Shown here: piece by piece, positions 34,415 to 48,000 of the stretch | How positions within the stretch are numbered: the stretch's first letter is position 1 | Layout of the letters: each line of letters opens with the position of its first letter | DNA from: Pristionchus mayeri | Lineage: Eukaryota > Nematoda > Chromadorea > Rhabditida > Neodiplogasteridae | Reading direction: 5' to 3' | DNA: 64,000 nucleotides | Assembly (NCBI GenBank): GCA_036245805.1 | Contig: BTRK01000004.1 | Coordinates: forward strand, 42,744,907-42,808,906 | The notes under the pieces: generated by a model | Database searches by the model: none | What the model was told of the DNA's origin: nothing | What the model saw: the letters and a program-made list of their open reading frames with translations, nothing else | Program-made: the position numbers and the translations under genes

Positions 34415-36852
34415 CTGCAAATGCGATTAAAGAAGGAGTATCAGCAAAAATTGACTCTTCAATCGGACAATACGGGACTTTCAAAAACGACTATACAAAA
34501 CTCAAAACCGAATTTTCGTATCTTTTATATCTGGTATTAGCGAAAAATCGAATTCCTCCTAAATGTGCACACATGTAGTACTCGGTGAGTGTAGCTCAGG
34601 TGTGGCATATTTAGTGTTCTGGACCCACCGTTGGGAAATGAGACAGACTTTAGTCGAAAAATTTCAATTTTCGATTGATACCTCTAAAAATGCGCAATAT
34701 TCAAATGATCATACTAGCCAAGTTTAAAATGAATGTACTAGAAAAAAAAATTCGATATCTTTTGTTGATGTCGAATTTTTAGATCGTGCAGCTGTGAATT
34801 TAGTAACCGTTTTTAATTCAGATCAATTTACTGTGAAATTTAGAAAAAAATAACATACCATCTTGTGAGAAATTGGAGAAAAAATCAGTTCGTGATAAAA
34901 TTTCAGACTACCGTATCCAATCACGAAGAAATCTCGCAAATTCGTGAACGTTGATGAATTTGAGAATCGTTTGATATTTGAATATGTCAATGTAGTATCT
35001 CAATGTAGTGTTGAAATCGTATTATCGGGTCAGGTTGTGGCGTTATGTGCCCATTAGATACTACATTGTATTATTCAAATATCAAAAGATTTTGCGAAAC
35101 TTCTTCTTGATAGGATACGGTATTTTTTTGCATGACCATTTGGACATTCATAATTTTGTGGAAAATGCAGGTGGTAGAAAATGCTTTCATAGTGGTAAAA
35201 ATGGTGTTTTCCGACGCGAATATACTTCCGTATACAAAAATATACAAACGGTCGCCGCGAGAGTAATCTAAAAAGTCTAAAAAGTTGGGAAACAGATTTC
35301 CAATACATTTTGAACATTTCTAGGCAAAAATCAGATTTTGATTTGCATTTTCACGAAGTTATGAGCGTCCATGGTCATGCAGAAAACTGATTTTTGATGC
35401 CCTGAGCTCAAATTTCGAGATATCGTGTGCGCATTCTCAGGATCATTTGGACTCATAATGGCGATCATTTTGATGCCTTGAACGAGTTACTATCTTCTCT
35501 AGAAAATGATATCTGAATTTCCGATCTCGATTTTGCAGCACGGCTGCAACAAGTGGGCGACCGAGCAGCAACTTCAAAAATTTATTCTGGCTAGGCCTCT
35601 GTCATATCTCCAATCTTGGAAAGTCTGGTTAGCTGGAAAAAATCTATGAAAGATTAATGCGGTTTTGAAAGAAAAAATGCTTCATCACTACGCAATAACT
35701 ACGCAATGACGTCATACCACAGTATCATGGTCATAATCTCCAATGAATTTGTTGCATTCTTCCTGAGTTTCAGATTGATGCCTTTCCTGGGCAAAAAAAA
35801 ATCAAATTCTGCCCGGTGACTTTTGCGCCCGACTGAACGTCTCGAATTTGCAGCAGCCTATTGAATCTGCAAGATGTAATGGTGTCAAATCGGCTCTATA
35901 CGGATTGGATGGACAAATGACCGAGCTGTACGGATTCGGTGGACATTCCGGGATTTGAGTGGACAAATGAAGATTGATTGCGGTGCGGTAACACAAGCGA
36001 ATAAAAACACCTCCCATCGAGCACAGAAAGCATAGAGCGAAGTCAAAAAAAGGAGAAACACACCAGACCAGAAAGGGACTGAAGAGCAATTTTCATCATG
36101 ATAAGTGTTTGAAGGTGGTAGCATAGCTTCAGCACACTTAGAATGTGTCCTATATAAATTTTGTTACTAAGCGATATTGAGTTTCAATCCAAATCAACGT
36201 ATAGTTCATGAAATATGGATGCGTTGATGTGGAGTGAAAATGAATATCGAGTGACAACAAAATTTATATGTGCAAATGTAAGGGAGCGTATACTGGTAAC
36301 AATGCAACAACTTTGTATTCCTTGTTGCTATTCCTTCTAAGCGAATGGTGCTTCGCTGCGGAAATTTCCTACCCCTGATAATTGTTCGGGACGTATTTCG
36401 CCAACTATAATATTAGAACACACTATCTCACAGAATCGAAATAAACTTTTCACAGGCCGAAAATTCGAATTCCTTCTAACTTTACCAATAGGTAGTACTG
36501 GGCGAGGGAAAAACATGAGCGTCGGTATAATTTCGATCCGCGTCCGCGCGGGAGCGGATTGTGAAAAAACATCGATTTTTTAAATATTTTTTTTCAATTG
36601 ACTCCAATTGATTCGGAAGTAGGGGCGCTGCATTCCTTGACACATTCTAAGACTTTTTTTACTTCGGGGAGTTTTTCGATCAGACTTCATCTAAGTCAGA
36701 CTTCACTTCATCTTTTACTTTCAATATTTTATTTTTTATAGAAAATTATCCTCTTGAGGGGAATCTTATTATTTGAGAATCCGTTTATAAATGCATTAAT
36801 ACATCTTACCAAAAATATTGTAATTTATAAAAAAATATAGTGTTGACGAATT
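34415..36852. other. No gene recognised; contains one hairpin repeat
   Basis: Repeat-like AT-rich DNA. 34,909-35,005 and 35,050-35,122 are inverted copies (TACCGTATCCAATCACGAAG against TACCGTATCCTATCAAGAAG) forming a 214-bp hairpin element. No exon with matching splice signals was found elsewhere. Confidence 0.55.
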
Positions 36853-37285
36853 GTTGGAGGTAATGGGGTGTTTTGGTATATGACCCATTCTGACGACGCC
36901 GGACAAAAATCACGCCCTTTTTGTTTACCCCCTTCAATTTGGCTAATTTTTGGCGTGAAGTTAGTCACACATAGGGTCTATCAATCGCGCATAGTTATTC
37001 AGGGCAGTTTTTCCGATTTCCAGATTCCGGTCATTTTTGGTTTACCCGACCACCCCGCACTGGGGGGTGCACGGGGAATGACATGCTCAACAAAAAAGTT
37101 GTAGATAATGTTTTCAGCTTTCTCTCTGTGCAAAGAACGAGTCTCTATCTTCATTTTAAACCAACCCACATATGCAGCTCCATTTAAATCATATGTGTAC
37201 AAATCCATAGCATAATGTAGGGGTATAGTTCATACTTATTAAGATATGTCCGAACTGTGATGTGCTTTTAAATCATACAAGAAAG

Positions 37286-39716
37286 GATTAAACAATGCAT
37301 TGACACAGATAGAATGATGGTCAACCAACCTGATGCATTTGACAGTATATGAATGCACAATCATCATCATACTTTTGCTGAAATTAAAGCTATTAAAGGC
37401 ACAGTGAAAATATAATTTTTGATGTTCGGAAATGTGCGAAAGAATGTTCCTTTGGAGCCGTAATCGGCCCGGATATGACATGTCAATTATATTATTTAGA
37501 GGTACAAGTTATGTCCCCCGAAACCGCTGATATGTACTCCAAATCTAAAGTTACAAATAAAATAATGCAGTTTCTATGTTATTTTCTTGAATTACTTTTA
37601 ACCCGCCGTTTTCAATGTGTTATCTGGTTGAGCAGTAACAAATGTGCAATCTTTGTTGCATATTTCTAAGACATGACACAGTGACGGCCCCTCTCTCATT
37701 TCTGTTCTCATAAGTATATAATATATTTCTCAGGTCCCTGACACCTAATGCTAGCTGTTGCTCCGAACTTCGCGGTGACTTTCCCAGATCAAAGCATTCC
37801 AATGGGTAGCAATTGGGTAAAATAATCAACACTTTCGTGGAGTGATGAACGTACATCACAATTTGATATGTGATTCGGGTTTGGCGCAAAATACCTGCTC
37901 ACAATATGTGCAAAGTTTACAGTTGGGTTCAGTTAATCTTGACCAATATCATTTCCCTTCACCTCACAGCGTGTCAGAAAGGATCACAACACTAATTATA
38001 GCGGCGCTCGCTCCGCGTCCATCTAATCCCTTCCATTTCACTCTATTGTTTGATTGTGATTTTTCGATTTTGATTCAAGAGAGTTATGCACAATTATTAT
38101 GCGTCATTCTGTGAACTGAAGACACCGCTATGACGTCTGAAAGTAAAATGAAATGAACGACTCTCAAGCTCCGCGTCGGCGATCCGTTCTGACATGTTGC
38201 GCACCTCGCTTCCGTAAAAATTTTCCTATCGAAACCAAACCTAGCTTTTTATAAAGTTCACGGAGAGTTTACAATTGCATTATTGTGGGATTTCCTTATT
38301 ACAACCAAAAGCTGCTGCCATGAACATTTGTATTTGCACATAGAAATCATTGTATTTCACGGCTCGCTGATTTGATGATTGGCAGAAGTAATATGTACAT
38401 ATGTTTGTCAGCATCAGCTACTCTTGAACTATCCGTCATAAGCTTCACATAATCACGTTATATTTGCTGGTTTAGAAAATGGACTCTTAAGTTAAAACTT
38501 TGATCGGATAGGCTAATATTTAGATTTTCGAGAAATCTAATTTTGAGATCTGATGAGGTCTCAAATTTCACTAATAGTAAAGTAACCCGATCACAGGCAG
38601 AAAAAAATGAGATCTCTCATGGAATTTATTCCAGCTTGTATTTTTTATTTAATTCTAGGATTGATTAGGCTAGCACCGATTTCAACTACTCTGTTGAAAA
38701 CGCATTGAAAGGGCTTATCAATAATGCATGTGACCATAGGTGTCCACGAATGGCGGCGAGGGGTGTGCTGCGCATAGACTGCGCATAGAAATCGATTACG
38801 CACGGCACCAGGACTTTTTAAAAATAAAGTTAGTTTGGAGTCGTTCATTTCATTATACTTTCAGACGTCATAGCGGTGTCTTCAGTTCACAGAATGACGC
38901 ATAATAATTGTGCATAACTCTCTTGAATCAAAATCGAAAAATCACAATCAAACAATATAGTGAAATGGAAGGGATTAGATGGACGCGGAGCGAGCGCCGC
39001 TATAATTAGTATTTTGATCCTTTCTGACACGCTGTGAGGTGAAGGGAAATGATATTGGTCAAGATTAACTGAACCCAACTGTAAACTTTGCACATATTGT
39101 GAGCAGGTATTTTGCGCCAAACCCGAATCACATATCAAATTGTGATGTACGTTCATCACTCCACGAAAGTGTTGATTATTTTACCCAATTGCTACCCATT
39201 GGAATGCTTTGATCTGGGAAAGTCACCGCGAAGTTCGGAGCAACAGCTAGCATTAGGTGTCAGGGACCTGAGAAATATATTATATACTTATGAGAACAGA
39301 AATGAGAGAGGGGCCGTCACTGTGTCATGTCTTAGAAATATGCAACAAAGATTGCACATTTGTTACTGCTCAACCAGATAACACATTGAAAACGGCGGGT
39401 TAAAAGTAATTCAAGAAATTAACATAGAAACTGCATTATTTTATTTGGAACTTTAGATTTGGAGTACATATCAGCGGTTTCGGGGGACATAACTTGTACC
39501 TCTAAATAATATAATTGACATGTCATATCCGGGCCGATTACGGCTCCAAAGGAACATTCTTTCGCACATTTCCGAACATCAAAAATTATATTTTCACTGT
39601 GCCTTTAATAGCTTTAATTTCAGCAAAAGTATGATGATGATTGTGCATTCATATACTGTCAAATGCATCAGGTTGGTTGACCATCATTCTGTCTGTGTCA
39701 ATGCATTGTTTAATCC
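37286..39716. repeat. Inner palindrome of the left arm, centre 38,500.5
   Basis: About 37,286-38,150 is inverted at 38,851-39,716 (paired sums 77,001). A partial foldback element (CATAGGTGTCCACGAATGGC, 38,735-38,838) lies at the edge of the non-palindromic middle. Confidence 0.9.
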
Positions 39717-39932
39717 AACCCACATATGCAGCTCCATTTAAATCATATGTGTACAAATCCATAGCATAATGTAGGGGTATAGTTCATACTTATTAAGATA
39801 TGTCCGAACTGTGATGTGCTTTTAAACCATACAAGAAATCGAACGTTAACAAAGGGCGAATTTCTCAATGAAATATTGAATGATTTGAGCTCGCTATTGT
39901 TTTGCAGAAAAAAAAAAGCTAGACGTCTTCAC

Positions 39933-40768
39933 CATAGGTGTCCACGCCTCCGGCGACAGGGGGGTGCTGCGCATAGACGCACCGTGCGTCTGTCATGGTA
40001 AAAATCGATGGTAGGTCATGGTAGATCAAGACTAAGTACCATAACCAATCGATACTACAGTAACAGCAGACACCGTATATCACTACCGTAACTCGCTATT
40101 ATCGCGAACTAACTTTATTTTCAAAAAATTAAAGTACCTTACTCAATCGATAGTACAGTACCCCCTGATACCGTATACCCCTACCGTAACCCCGATTATC
40201 GCAAACTAACTTTATTTTTAAAAAGTCCTGGTACCGTGCGCAATCGATTCTACAGTACCCAAGCAATTGCCGTACCCCAGTTCCTTGGGTCAGATCCAGC
40301 TCATTGGGTCAAACATTTTTCTAAATATTTTAAACATTTTTCTAAAAATCTAAAATTGGTCATAAAATGATTATACAATAGTAACATATACGGTATGATA
40401 CTTTTAAATGATTTTAAAATCGATTTTGGATTTTTAGATTTTGGAAAATGTTTGACCCAAGGCACGGTACCAGGACTTTTTAAAAATAAAGTTAGTTTGC
40501 GATAATCGGGGTTACGGTAGGGGTATACGGTATCAGGGGGTACTGTACTATCGATTGAGTAAGGTACTTTAATTTTTTGAAAATAAAGTTAGTTCGCGAT
40601 AATAGCGAGTTACGGTAGTGATATACGGTGTCTGCTGTTACTGTAGTATCGATTGGTTATGGTACTTAGTCTTGATCTACCATGACCTACCATCGATTTT
40701 TACCATGACAGACGCACGGTGCGTCTATGCGCAGCACCCCCCTGTCGCCGGAGGCGTGGACACCTATG
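39933..40768. mobile_element. Foldback element d at the exact palindrome centre
   Basis: Ends CATAGGTGTCCACGCCTCCG on both strands; 39,933 + 40,768 = 80,701, so the element itself is the axis of the 7-kb palindrome. The body contains paired TACCGTA/TACGGTA, TACAGTA/TACTGTA and ATCGAT words and a GACGCACCGTGCGTC self-complementary word. Confidence 0.9.
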
Positions 40769-40984
40769 GTGAAGACGTCTAGCTTTTTTTTTTCTGCAAA
40801 ACAATAGCGAGCTCAAATCATTCAATATTTCATTGAGAAATTCGCCCTTTGTTAACGTTCGATTTCTTGTATGGTTTAAAAGCACATCACAGTTCGGACA
40901 TATCTTAATAAGTATGAACTATACCCCTACATTATGCTATGGATTTGTACACATATGATTTAAATGGAGCTGCATATGTGGGTT

Positions 40985-43416
40985 GGATTAAACAATGCAT
41001 TGACACAGACAGAATGATGGTCAACCAACCTGATGCATTTGACAGTATATGAATGCACAATCATCATCATACTTTTGCTGAAATTAAAGCTATTAAAGGC
41101 ACAGTGAAAATATAATTTTTGATGTTCGGAAATGTGCGAAAGAATGTTCCTTTGGAGCCGTAATCGGCCCGGATATGACATGTCAATTATATTATTTAGA
41201 GGTACAAGTTATGTCCCCCGAAACCGCTGATATGTACTCCAAATCTAAAGTTCCAAATAAAATAATGCAGTTTCTATGTTAATTTCTTGAATTACTTTTA
41301 ACCCGCCGTTTTCAATGTGTTATCTGGTTGAGCAGTAACAAATGTGCAATCTTTGTTGCATATTTCTAAGACATGACACAGTGACGGCCCCTCTCTCATT
41401 TCTGTTCTCATAAGTATATAATATATTTCTCAGGTCCCTGACACCTAATGCTAGCTGTTGCTCCGAACTTCGCGGTGACTTTCCCAGATCAAAGCATTCC
41501 AATGGGTAGCAATTGGGTAAAATAATCAACACTTTCGTGGAGTGATGAACGTACATCACAATTTGATATGTGATTCGGGTTTGGCGCAAAATACCTGCTC
41601 ACAATATGTGCAAAGTTTACAGTTGGGTTCAGTTAATCTTGACCAATATCATTTCCCTTCACCTCACAGCGTGTCAGAAAGGATCAAAATACTAATTATA
41701 GCGGCGCTCGCTCCGCGTCCATCTAATCCCTTCCATTTCACTCTATTGTTTGATTGTGATTTTTCGATTTTGATTCAAGAGAGTTATGCACAATTATTAT
41801 GCGTCATTCTGTGAACTGAAGACACCGCTATGACGTCTGAAAGTATAATGAAATGAACGACTCCAAACTAACTTTATTTTTAAAAAGTCCTGGTGCCGTG
41901 CGTAATCGATTTCTATGCGCAGTCTATGCGCAGCACACCCCTCGCCGCCATTCGTGGACACCTATGGTCACATGCATTATTGATAAGCCCTTTCAATGCG
42001 TTTTCAACAGAGTAGTTGAAATCGGTGCTAGCCTAATCAATCCTAGAATTAAATAAAAAATACAAGCTGGAATAAATTCCATGAGAGATCTCATTTTTTT
42101 CTGCCTGTGATCGGGTTACTTTACTATTAGTGAAATTTGAGACCTCATCAGATCTCAAAATTAGATTTCTCGAAAATCTAAATATTAGCCTATCCGATCA
42201 AAGTTTTAACTTAAGAGTCCATTTTCTAAACCAGCAAATATAACGTGATTATGTGAAGCTTATGACGGATAGTTCAAGAGTAGCTGATGCTGACAAACAT
42301 ATGTACATATTACTTCTGCCAATCATCAAATCAGCGAGCCGTGAAATACAATGATTTCTATGTGCAATTACAAATGTTCATGGCAGCAGCTTTTGGTTGT
42401 AATAAGGAAATCCCACAATAATGCAATTGTAAACTCTCCGTGAACTTTATAAAAAGCTAGGTTTGGTTTCGATAGGACAATTTTTACGGAAGCGAGGTGC
42501 GCAATATGTCAGAACGGATCGCCGACGCGGAGCTTGAGAGTCGTTCATTTCATTTTACTTTCAGACGTCATAGCGGTGTCTTCAGTTCACAGAATGACGC
42601 ATAATAATTGTGCATAACTCTCTTGAATCAAAATCGAAAAATCACAATCAAACAATAGAGTGAAATGGAAGGGATTAGATGGACGCGGAGCGAGCGCCGC
42701 TATAATTAGTGTTGTGATCCTTTCTGACACGCTGTGAGGTGAAGGGAAATGATATTGGTCAAGATTAACTGAACCCAACTGTAAACTTTGCACATATTGT
42801 GAGCAGGTATTTTGCGCCAAACCCGAATCACATATCAAATTGTGATGTACGTTCATCACTCCACGAAAGTGTTGATTATTTTACCCAATTGCTACCCATT
42901 GGAATGCTTTGATCTGGGAAAGTCACCGCGAAGTTCGGAGCAACAGCTAGCATTAGGTGTCAGGGACCTGAGAAATATATTATATACTTATGAGAACAGA
43001 AATGAGAGAGGGGCCGTCACTGTGTCATGTCTTAAAAATATGCAACAAAGATTGCACATTTGTTACTGCTCAACCAGATAACACATTGAAAACGGCGGGT
43101 TAAAAGTAATTCAAGAAAATAACATAGAAACTGCATTATTTTATTTGGAACTTTAGATTTGGAGTACATATCAGCGGTTTCGGGGGACATAACTTGTACC
43201 TCTAAATAATATAATTGACATGTCATATCCGGGCCGATTACGGCTCCAAAGGAACATTCTTTCGCACATTTCCGAACATCAAAAATTATATTTTCACTGT
43301 GCCTTTAATAGCTTTAATTTCAGCAAAAGTATGATGATGATTGTGCATTCATATACTGTCAAATGCATCAGGTTGGTTGACCATCATTCTATCTGTGTCA
43401 ATGTATTGTTTAATCC
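40985..43416. repeat. Inner palindrome of the right arm, centre 42,200.5
   Basis: Mirror of the 38,500.5 palindrome, with the same partial foldback element at 41,863-41,966. The ~870-bp segment thus exists four times in alternating orientation between 37.2 and 43.4 kb. Confidence 0.9.
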
Positions 43417-45134
43417 TTTCTTGTATGATTTAAAAGCACATCACAGTTCGGACATATCTTAATAAGTATGAACTATACCCCTACATTATGCTATGGATTT
43501 GTACACATATGATTTAAATGGAGCTGCATATGTGGGTTGGTTTAAAATGAAGATAGAGACTCGTTCTTTGCACAGAGAGAAAGCTGAAAACATTATCTAC
43601 AACTTTTTTGTTGAGCATGTCATTCCCCGTGCACCCCCCAGTGCGGGGTGGTCGGGTAAACCAAAAATGACCGGAATTTGGAAATCGGAAAAACTGCCCT
43701 GAATAACTATGCGCGATTGATAGACCCTATGTGTGACTAACTTCACGCCAAAAATTAGCCAAATTGAAGGGGGTAAACAAAAAGGGCGTGATTTTTGTCC
43801 GGCGTCGTCAGAATGGGTCATATACCAAAACACCCCATTACCTCCAACTGTCAGCTAGTAGCCTCAAATTGGTCCCTAATCATCCAAAACAACATTTAGA
43901 ATTGTTTCCGACCTCAATACAGTACTCCCATTGGGTCAAAATTACGACGAGACCATACAATTGAAAGTCGATTTTCAGACCCTTCTCGACTTGAGAGTTG
44001 GGCTCATATGTGCTAAATCAATTTCAAATAATGTAGGAATGTTCTTCTAAGCTATTCTTATAAAGCGCGCACCTATAAATACGAAATTGTATCTAAGGGA
44101 ACGAAGGAAATGTGCAAAACTACTTTAGTTCAAAATAGTGCTAGCGCCCCGACTCATAGCTAGAAATGTAGTGCACGATGAGCTAAACATTTCATCTGAA
44201 GAAAGTGAGTCTCTATCTTTTCGCTGAAGCGCGGTACAGAGCCTGGAAGATGGCCAGATACGGGCTAGAATCCCCCGAGAGCGCGTGCTCTAACTGTCTG
44301 GCGCTCTCGCCGCCTGACCTCCCTCTCCCTCCCCTCTATTTAGCGCTCTCCCGCACGCGTTTCCCGTCTGTTTTAGCCATTCCTACATTATTTGAAATTG
44401 ATTTAGCACATATGGGTCCAACTCTCAAGTCGAGAAGGGTCTGAAAATCGACTTTCAATTTTCTGGTCTGGTCGTAATTTTGACCCAATGGGAGTACTTT
44501 ATTGAGGTCGGAAACAATTCTAAATGTTGTTTTGGATGATTAGGGACCAATTTGAGGCTACTAGCTGACAGTTGGAGGTAATGGGGTGTTTTGGTGTATG
44601 ACCCATTCTGACGACGCCGGACAAAAATTCACGCCCTTTTTGTTTACCCCTTCAATTTGGCTAATTTTTGGCGTGAAGTTAGTCACACATAGGTTCTATC
44701 AATTGCGCATAGTCATTCAGGGCAGCTTTTCCGATTTCCAAAATTCGGTCATTTTTGGTCGACCCGACCACCCCGCACTGGGGGGTGCACGGTGAATGAC
44801 ATGCTCAACATAAAAGTTGTAGAGAATGTTTTTAGCTTTCTCTCCGGGCAAAGAACCGGTTTCTATCTTCATCTTAAACGGATTTATAATCATTTAAGTG
44901 GGCTCGATTTGACCATTAAAAAGTGAGTGCCCCAAGTTTGACCTACTGAATCTCGAAGATGACGACAGTTATCAAAATTCTGACAACGCAGTTTGAAAGA
45001 GCATCATTTGAAATACCTTAAACCAAGTTTAGATCTGGATAGGTTGATTTTGTGTTTTCCGCCGCGAAGAAGGTGATTCTCCCGTGATGTCGCTCATATA
45101 TGACAATTGCGCAAATGAAATATTAGAAATGTAC

Positions 45135-45236
45135 CTTATGATATTCTTCTTCGGCCAGAAATGGATGCCCAAGAATTTGCTCGCAATTCGGGCGCTGTTT
45201 GGGGTCCTCATTGCATAGCCAAGCGCAAAAACCCTC
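45135..45236 (-). pseudogene. Kinase subdomain XI exon, left-arm copy
   Basis: Inverted duplicate of the exon at 49775-49876, same length and splice sites. It encodes EGFCAWLCNEDPKQRPNCEQ onward. In this arm the upstream exon is replaced by the LINE fragment, so this copy cannot make a kinase. Confidence 0.75.
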
Positions 45237-45300
45237 CTGAAATGAAATAGAGAATAACAAGTTAGTCGAATGTGCTTACCATTTCCGGGAGATCGCTGCG

Positions 45301-45915
45301 CACCCCTCTCCAAGGGATGTAAGAATAGGAGGAAAAGTAGTAAAATTGCAAGATAAGGTGGTCTACTTGGGAAGCGCAATCGCAGTTAGCGGAAATGATG
45401 ACTGTGAAATCACCCGACGCATTCAAGCTGGTTTTGGTGCTTTCCACAAACACCGCACTTTTCTTATCAACAAGGGTATTCCAATGGCACATAAACGTCG
45501 GCTTTTCAACGGCTGCATACTTCCCGCTGTGGTTTACGGTTGTGAATGTTGGGCGCTGACCAAAGCACAAATGAATCCATTATCGGTGGCTCAAAGAAAA
45601 ATGGAACGTTGGATGGTTGGCTGTACTGTGCTCGATCATGTCTCTAATGAGAGGTTGCGAGATTCAACTAGAGTTCAGGACTTCGTTCGCACTGCTCAGA
45701 AAAGGAAATGGTTTTGGTTGCATAAGATCGCGAATGATGATTGCCGGAAGTGGAGCCGATCTGTGATCGAATGGATTCCGCGGAGAAAGAGGAGCCGCGG
45801 CCGCCCAATCACGAGATGGAGCGACTCTTTCCGCAAAGCAACAGGCCCAAATTTTCTCAATCAAGCACGAAGCTCTAACTGGAACACCATGCACATCAGA
45901 GCTCTCGCCTGATCT
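45301..45915 (+). mobile_element. LINE reverse-transcriptase C-terminal fragment
   Basis: A single open frame encodes the region after the RT palm: YLGSAIAVSG, EITRRIQAGFGAF, LPAVVYGCECWALT, AQRKMERWMVG and RSRGRPITRW. These are typical of the post-RT domain of RTE/craniate-type non-LT retrotransposons, and comparable motifs occur in the LINE at 59,171-61,911 (YLGTRLSF, YGSETWSTT, VGRPRVRW) but with low identity. So this is a different family. The YADD catalytic motif is not included. The fragment is inserted in the left palindrome arm only. Confidence 0.85.
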
Positions 45916-46619
45916 CCCGAGAATCTAATGACCTCTAGATAAATGTGTTAAAATTGTAAAAAAATAAATCGTATAATGAGTATACATTTAAATTAAAATG
46001 AAGCATTAAAAATAGCAGTTTTGTCATACTATATGCGACATTATATTTGAAGCCCCATGGGCCAAAGATACAAGTGGAGCATTCGACACATTTTTCCTGA
46101 TATGCGCTAGAATGCACAAGTCTAAATATATGATGCAGCCCGCGATAGATTCAACAATAACTCACTGGAGCTTCGTACAGCCCAAAAAACAAAATTGCTG
46201 CAAACTGGATCCTAGGGGCTATTTTTGATTCAGAACAAAATGACGTCGTCCGTTTTTCGATATTCCGCCTTTGGATACCGATATGGTACCGGAACCATCA
46301 GGGCAATTTTTCGATATGTGAATGCTGCTCGTGTGAAATTGAAAGTATAAACGTGAAGTTTGGACTCCCAATGTAGAATTTTGCGGGGAGCACGCCTATC
46401 ACGTTCATTTATTATGAAACTCAAAATGCCTTCAAAAAATCGAAATTTTGAAAGAAAAAAAGTGCGAGCATCGAGAACTAGATCGTTGAACTCGCCATGC
46501 GATTCTGAACATTTCATTTGTTAAGTGTAAGATAATCTAACTTACCTATAAAAAGTTGCTAATGATTTTCGGAAGCGCATCGTGCTTGCTGGACACACCG
46601 TTATGCGCATGTCGTGGTT

Positions 46620-46700
46620 GTGAACCGCCTTGTGAGCTTAGTTCGTCAACCCAACACCGCGGGTTCGTATCCGCAACGTTGCCAACCGTTTTACCATATC
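46620..46700 (+). other. tRNA-like T-arm in repeat
   Basis: GTGAGCTTAGTTCG followed by GCGGGTTCGTATCCGC resembles A- and B-box sequences, with a perfect 4-bp T-stem, but there is too little room for an anticodon arm. The mirror copy lies at about 48,340-48,420 on minus. Probably a tRNA-derived repeat remnant. Confidence 0.3.
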
Positions 46701-46757
46701 TTTCGCATCATTATCACGAACTTTATTAATGGAATTCACTTATAGCTGGTGTGTACA

Positions 46758-47016
46758 GTACGTGCTAATCGCCTTGTGCGTAAGCGGCTCTGCGCGGCGG
46801 AGCTTTTGCGGTAGGTTTCAGAAATGCCGCATTAGCAGTATTGATTTATAATATACATACTTTTTTTAAAATATGAGTGAATAGTCCTTCCGATGCAACA
46901 TTTTACGGAGAATTCGAAAATAATAGGTTCCAATCGTGAAAAATAATATTCTTCCCGGAAAATCAATCCGCACAAGCCGCGCACGCACATGGCCAAGGCG
47001 ATTAGCACGTACTATA
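46758..47016. mobile_element. MITE with AGTACGTGCTAATCGCCTTG ends
   Basis: The 20-bp end AGTACGTGCTAATCGCCTTG appears inverted (CAAGGCGATTAGCACGTACT) 240 bp later. The mirror copy lies at 48,024-48,282 in the other palindrome arm. Non-coding. Confidence 0.75.
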
Positions 47017-47351
47017 CTAGTATATTTGAAGTCCCTACTAGGGCGGCAAGAACGGATCACGGGTTGACCTTTTGACCCTCTAAAACGGGTCAGATACGGG
47101 TCGGTCAGACCCGTCGGATACGGGTCAGACACGGGTCAAGGGTGAGAGCCGTGCACATGAAAGGCCCTAGCGATAATATGATCCGAAATTTTCACAATTA
47201 TATCTCCAAATCTTGAAATTGTGTTAGAAGTCCGAAAAAAGTGTGTTGTGAAGATCGTATTCCTCTCATATAATCATTTGGCGTAACACAGTCTGTGTTG
47301 GGGAATTTCATAGTTTGAGAAAAATCAATAATACTATTTGAATTCCCTCGG

Positions 47352-47650
47352 TTTCTACAGGTTGCGCCAACTTTTGGCAGACCGGTTGTATCATTCTGTG
47401 ACCCTAATCGCTATCTTTTATAATAACGAGTGACCGCCGGAATTGAAAGTTGGTTATGAGAATTCACTCAAATCCAACGTCAGAGCTCTCTTTGTCATCC
47501 CTAGAAATAAAGCCCCATCAACAATAGCTAGTATGTTACTATTGCGCATATTGTTGACAAATGCTGACATAAACGATGTCACTCAAGTTCCATTCAAAGG
47601 GGACATAGTCTACGTAATTATGGCACATCATGTATTCTTCCCTCAGTGTA
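47352..47650. repeat. Repeat related to 51,673-51,860
   Basis: ACAGGTTGCGCCAACTTTTG and CACTCAAGTTCCATTCAAAG here match ACAGGGTGCGCCAAAATTAC and (inverted) CACTCAAGTCCCATTCCAAA near 51,673-51,745. It looks like a degenerate DNA-transposon family with CAGG(G/T)TGCGCC ends. Confidence 0.4.
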
Positions 47651-47659
47651 GGTAGGGAC

Positions 47660-48000
47660 TAGGGCGGCAAGAACGGGTCACGGGTGACCCGTGCTATTCA
47701 CCATTCCGCGGGTCACCCGATTTTATGACCCTGACCCGTTTCTGACCCGTAATTTAGGGTTAGAAGCGGCTCTCACTCCCTCTCGAAAGGAAGAGGAAGG
47801 GCGATAGAGTGCGATAAAGGGAGAGAGCGCCGAGAGAGTCGGCGCTCTCTCCATTTACCGCACTCTCTCGGTCTTCCTCTTCCTTTCTCGCTCTCACCCT
47901 TGACCCGTGTCTGACCCGTATCCGACGGGTCTGACCGACCCGTATCTGACCCGTTTTAGAGGGTCAAAAGGTCAACCCGTGATCCATTCTTGCCGCCCTA
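47660..48000. mobile_element. hAT-type MITE with 8-bp target duplication
   Basis: The element starts TAGGGCGGCAAGAACGG and ends with the inverse, CC(A)TTCTTGCCGCCCTA. GTAGGGAC lies directly outside both ends (47,652-47,659 and 48,001-48,008), the 8-bp duplication typical of hAT elements. Inside are many GGGTCA/TGACCC words and a palindromic GAGAGAGCGC core. A half copy of it (about 47,036-47,160) ends the left palindrome arm. Confidence 0.85.

Larger units (their letters stand above)
36853..43848. repeat. 7-kb palindrome centred at 40,350.5
   Basis: Every paired landmark sums to 80,701: the arm starts GTTGGAGGTAATGGGG at 36,853 and 43,848, and paired ORFs at 37,239/43,462, 39,520/41,181 and 37,842/42,859. 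So the arms have no net insertion or deletion over 3.5 kb. Differences are rare single bases. No gene is visible; the repeated small ORFs are mirror images and lack domains. The centre is occupied by foldback element d. Confidence 0.95.

Noticed and set aside
37239..43462. Repeated 60-90-residue ORFs as conserved genes
   Set aside because: They are mirror copies created by palindromic duplication, so identity does not show selection; no domain or splice structure.
46620..46700. Functional tRNA gene
   Set aside because: The distance between A- and B-like boxes leaves no space for an anticodon arm.
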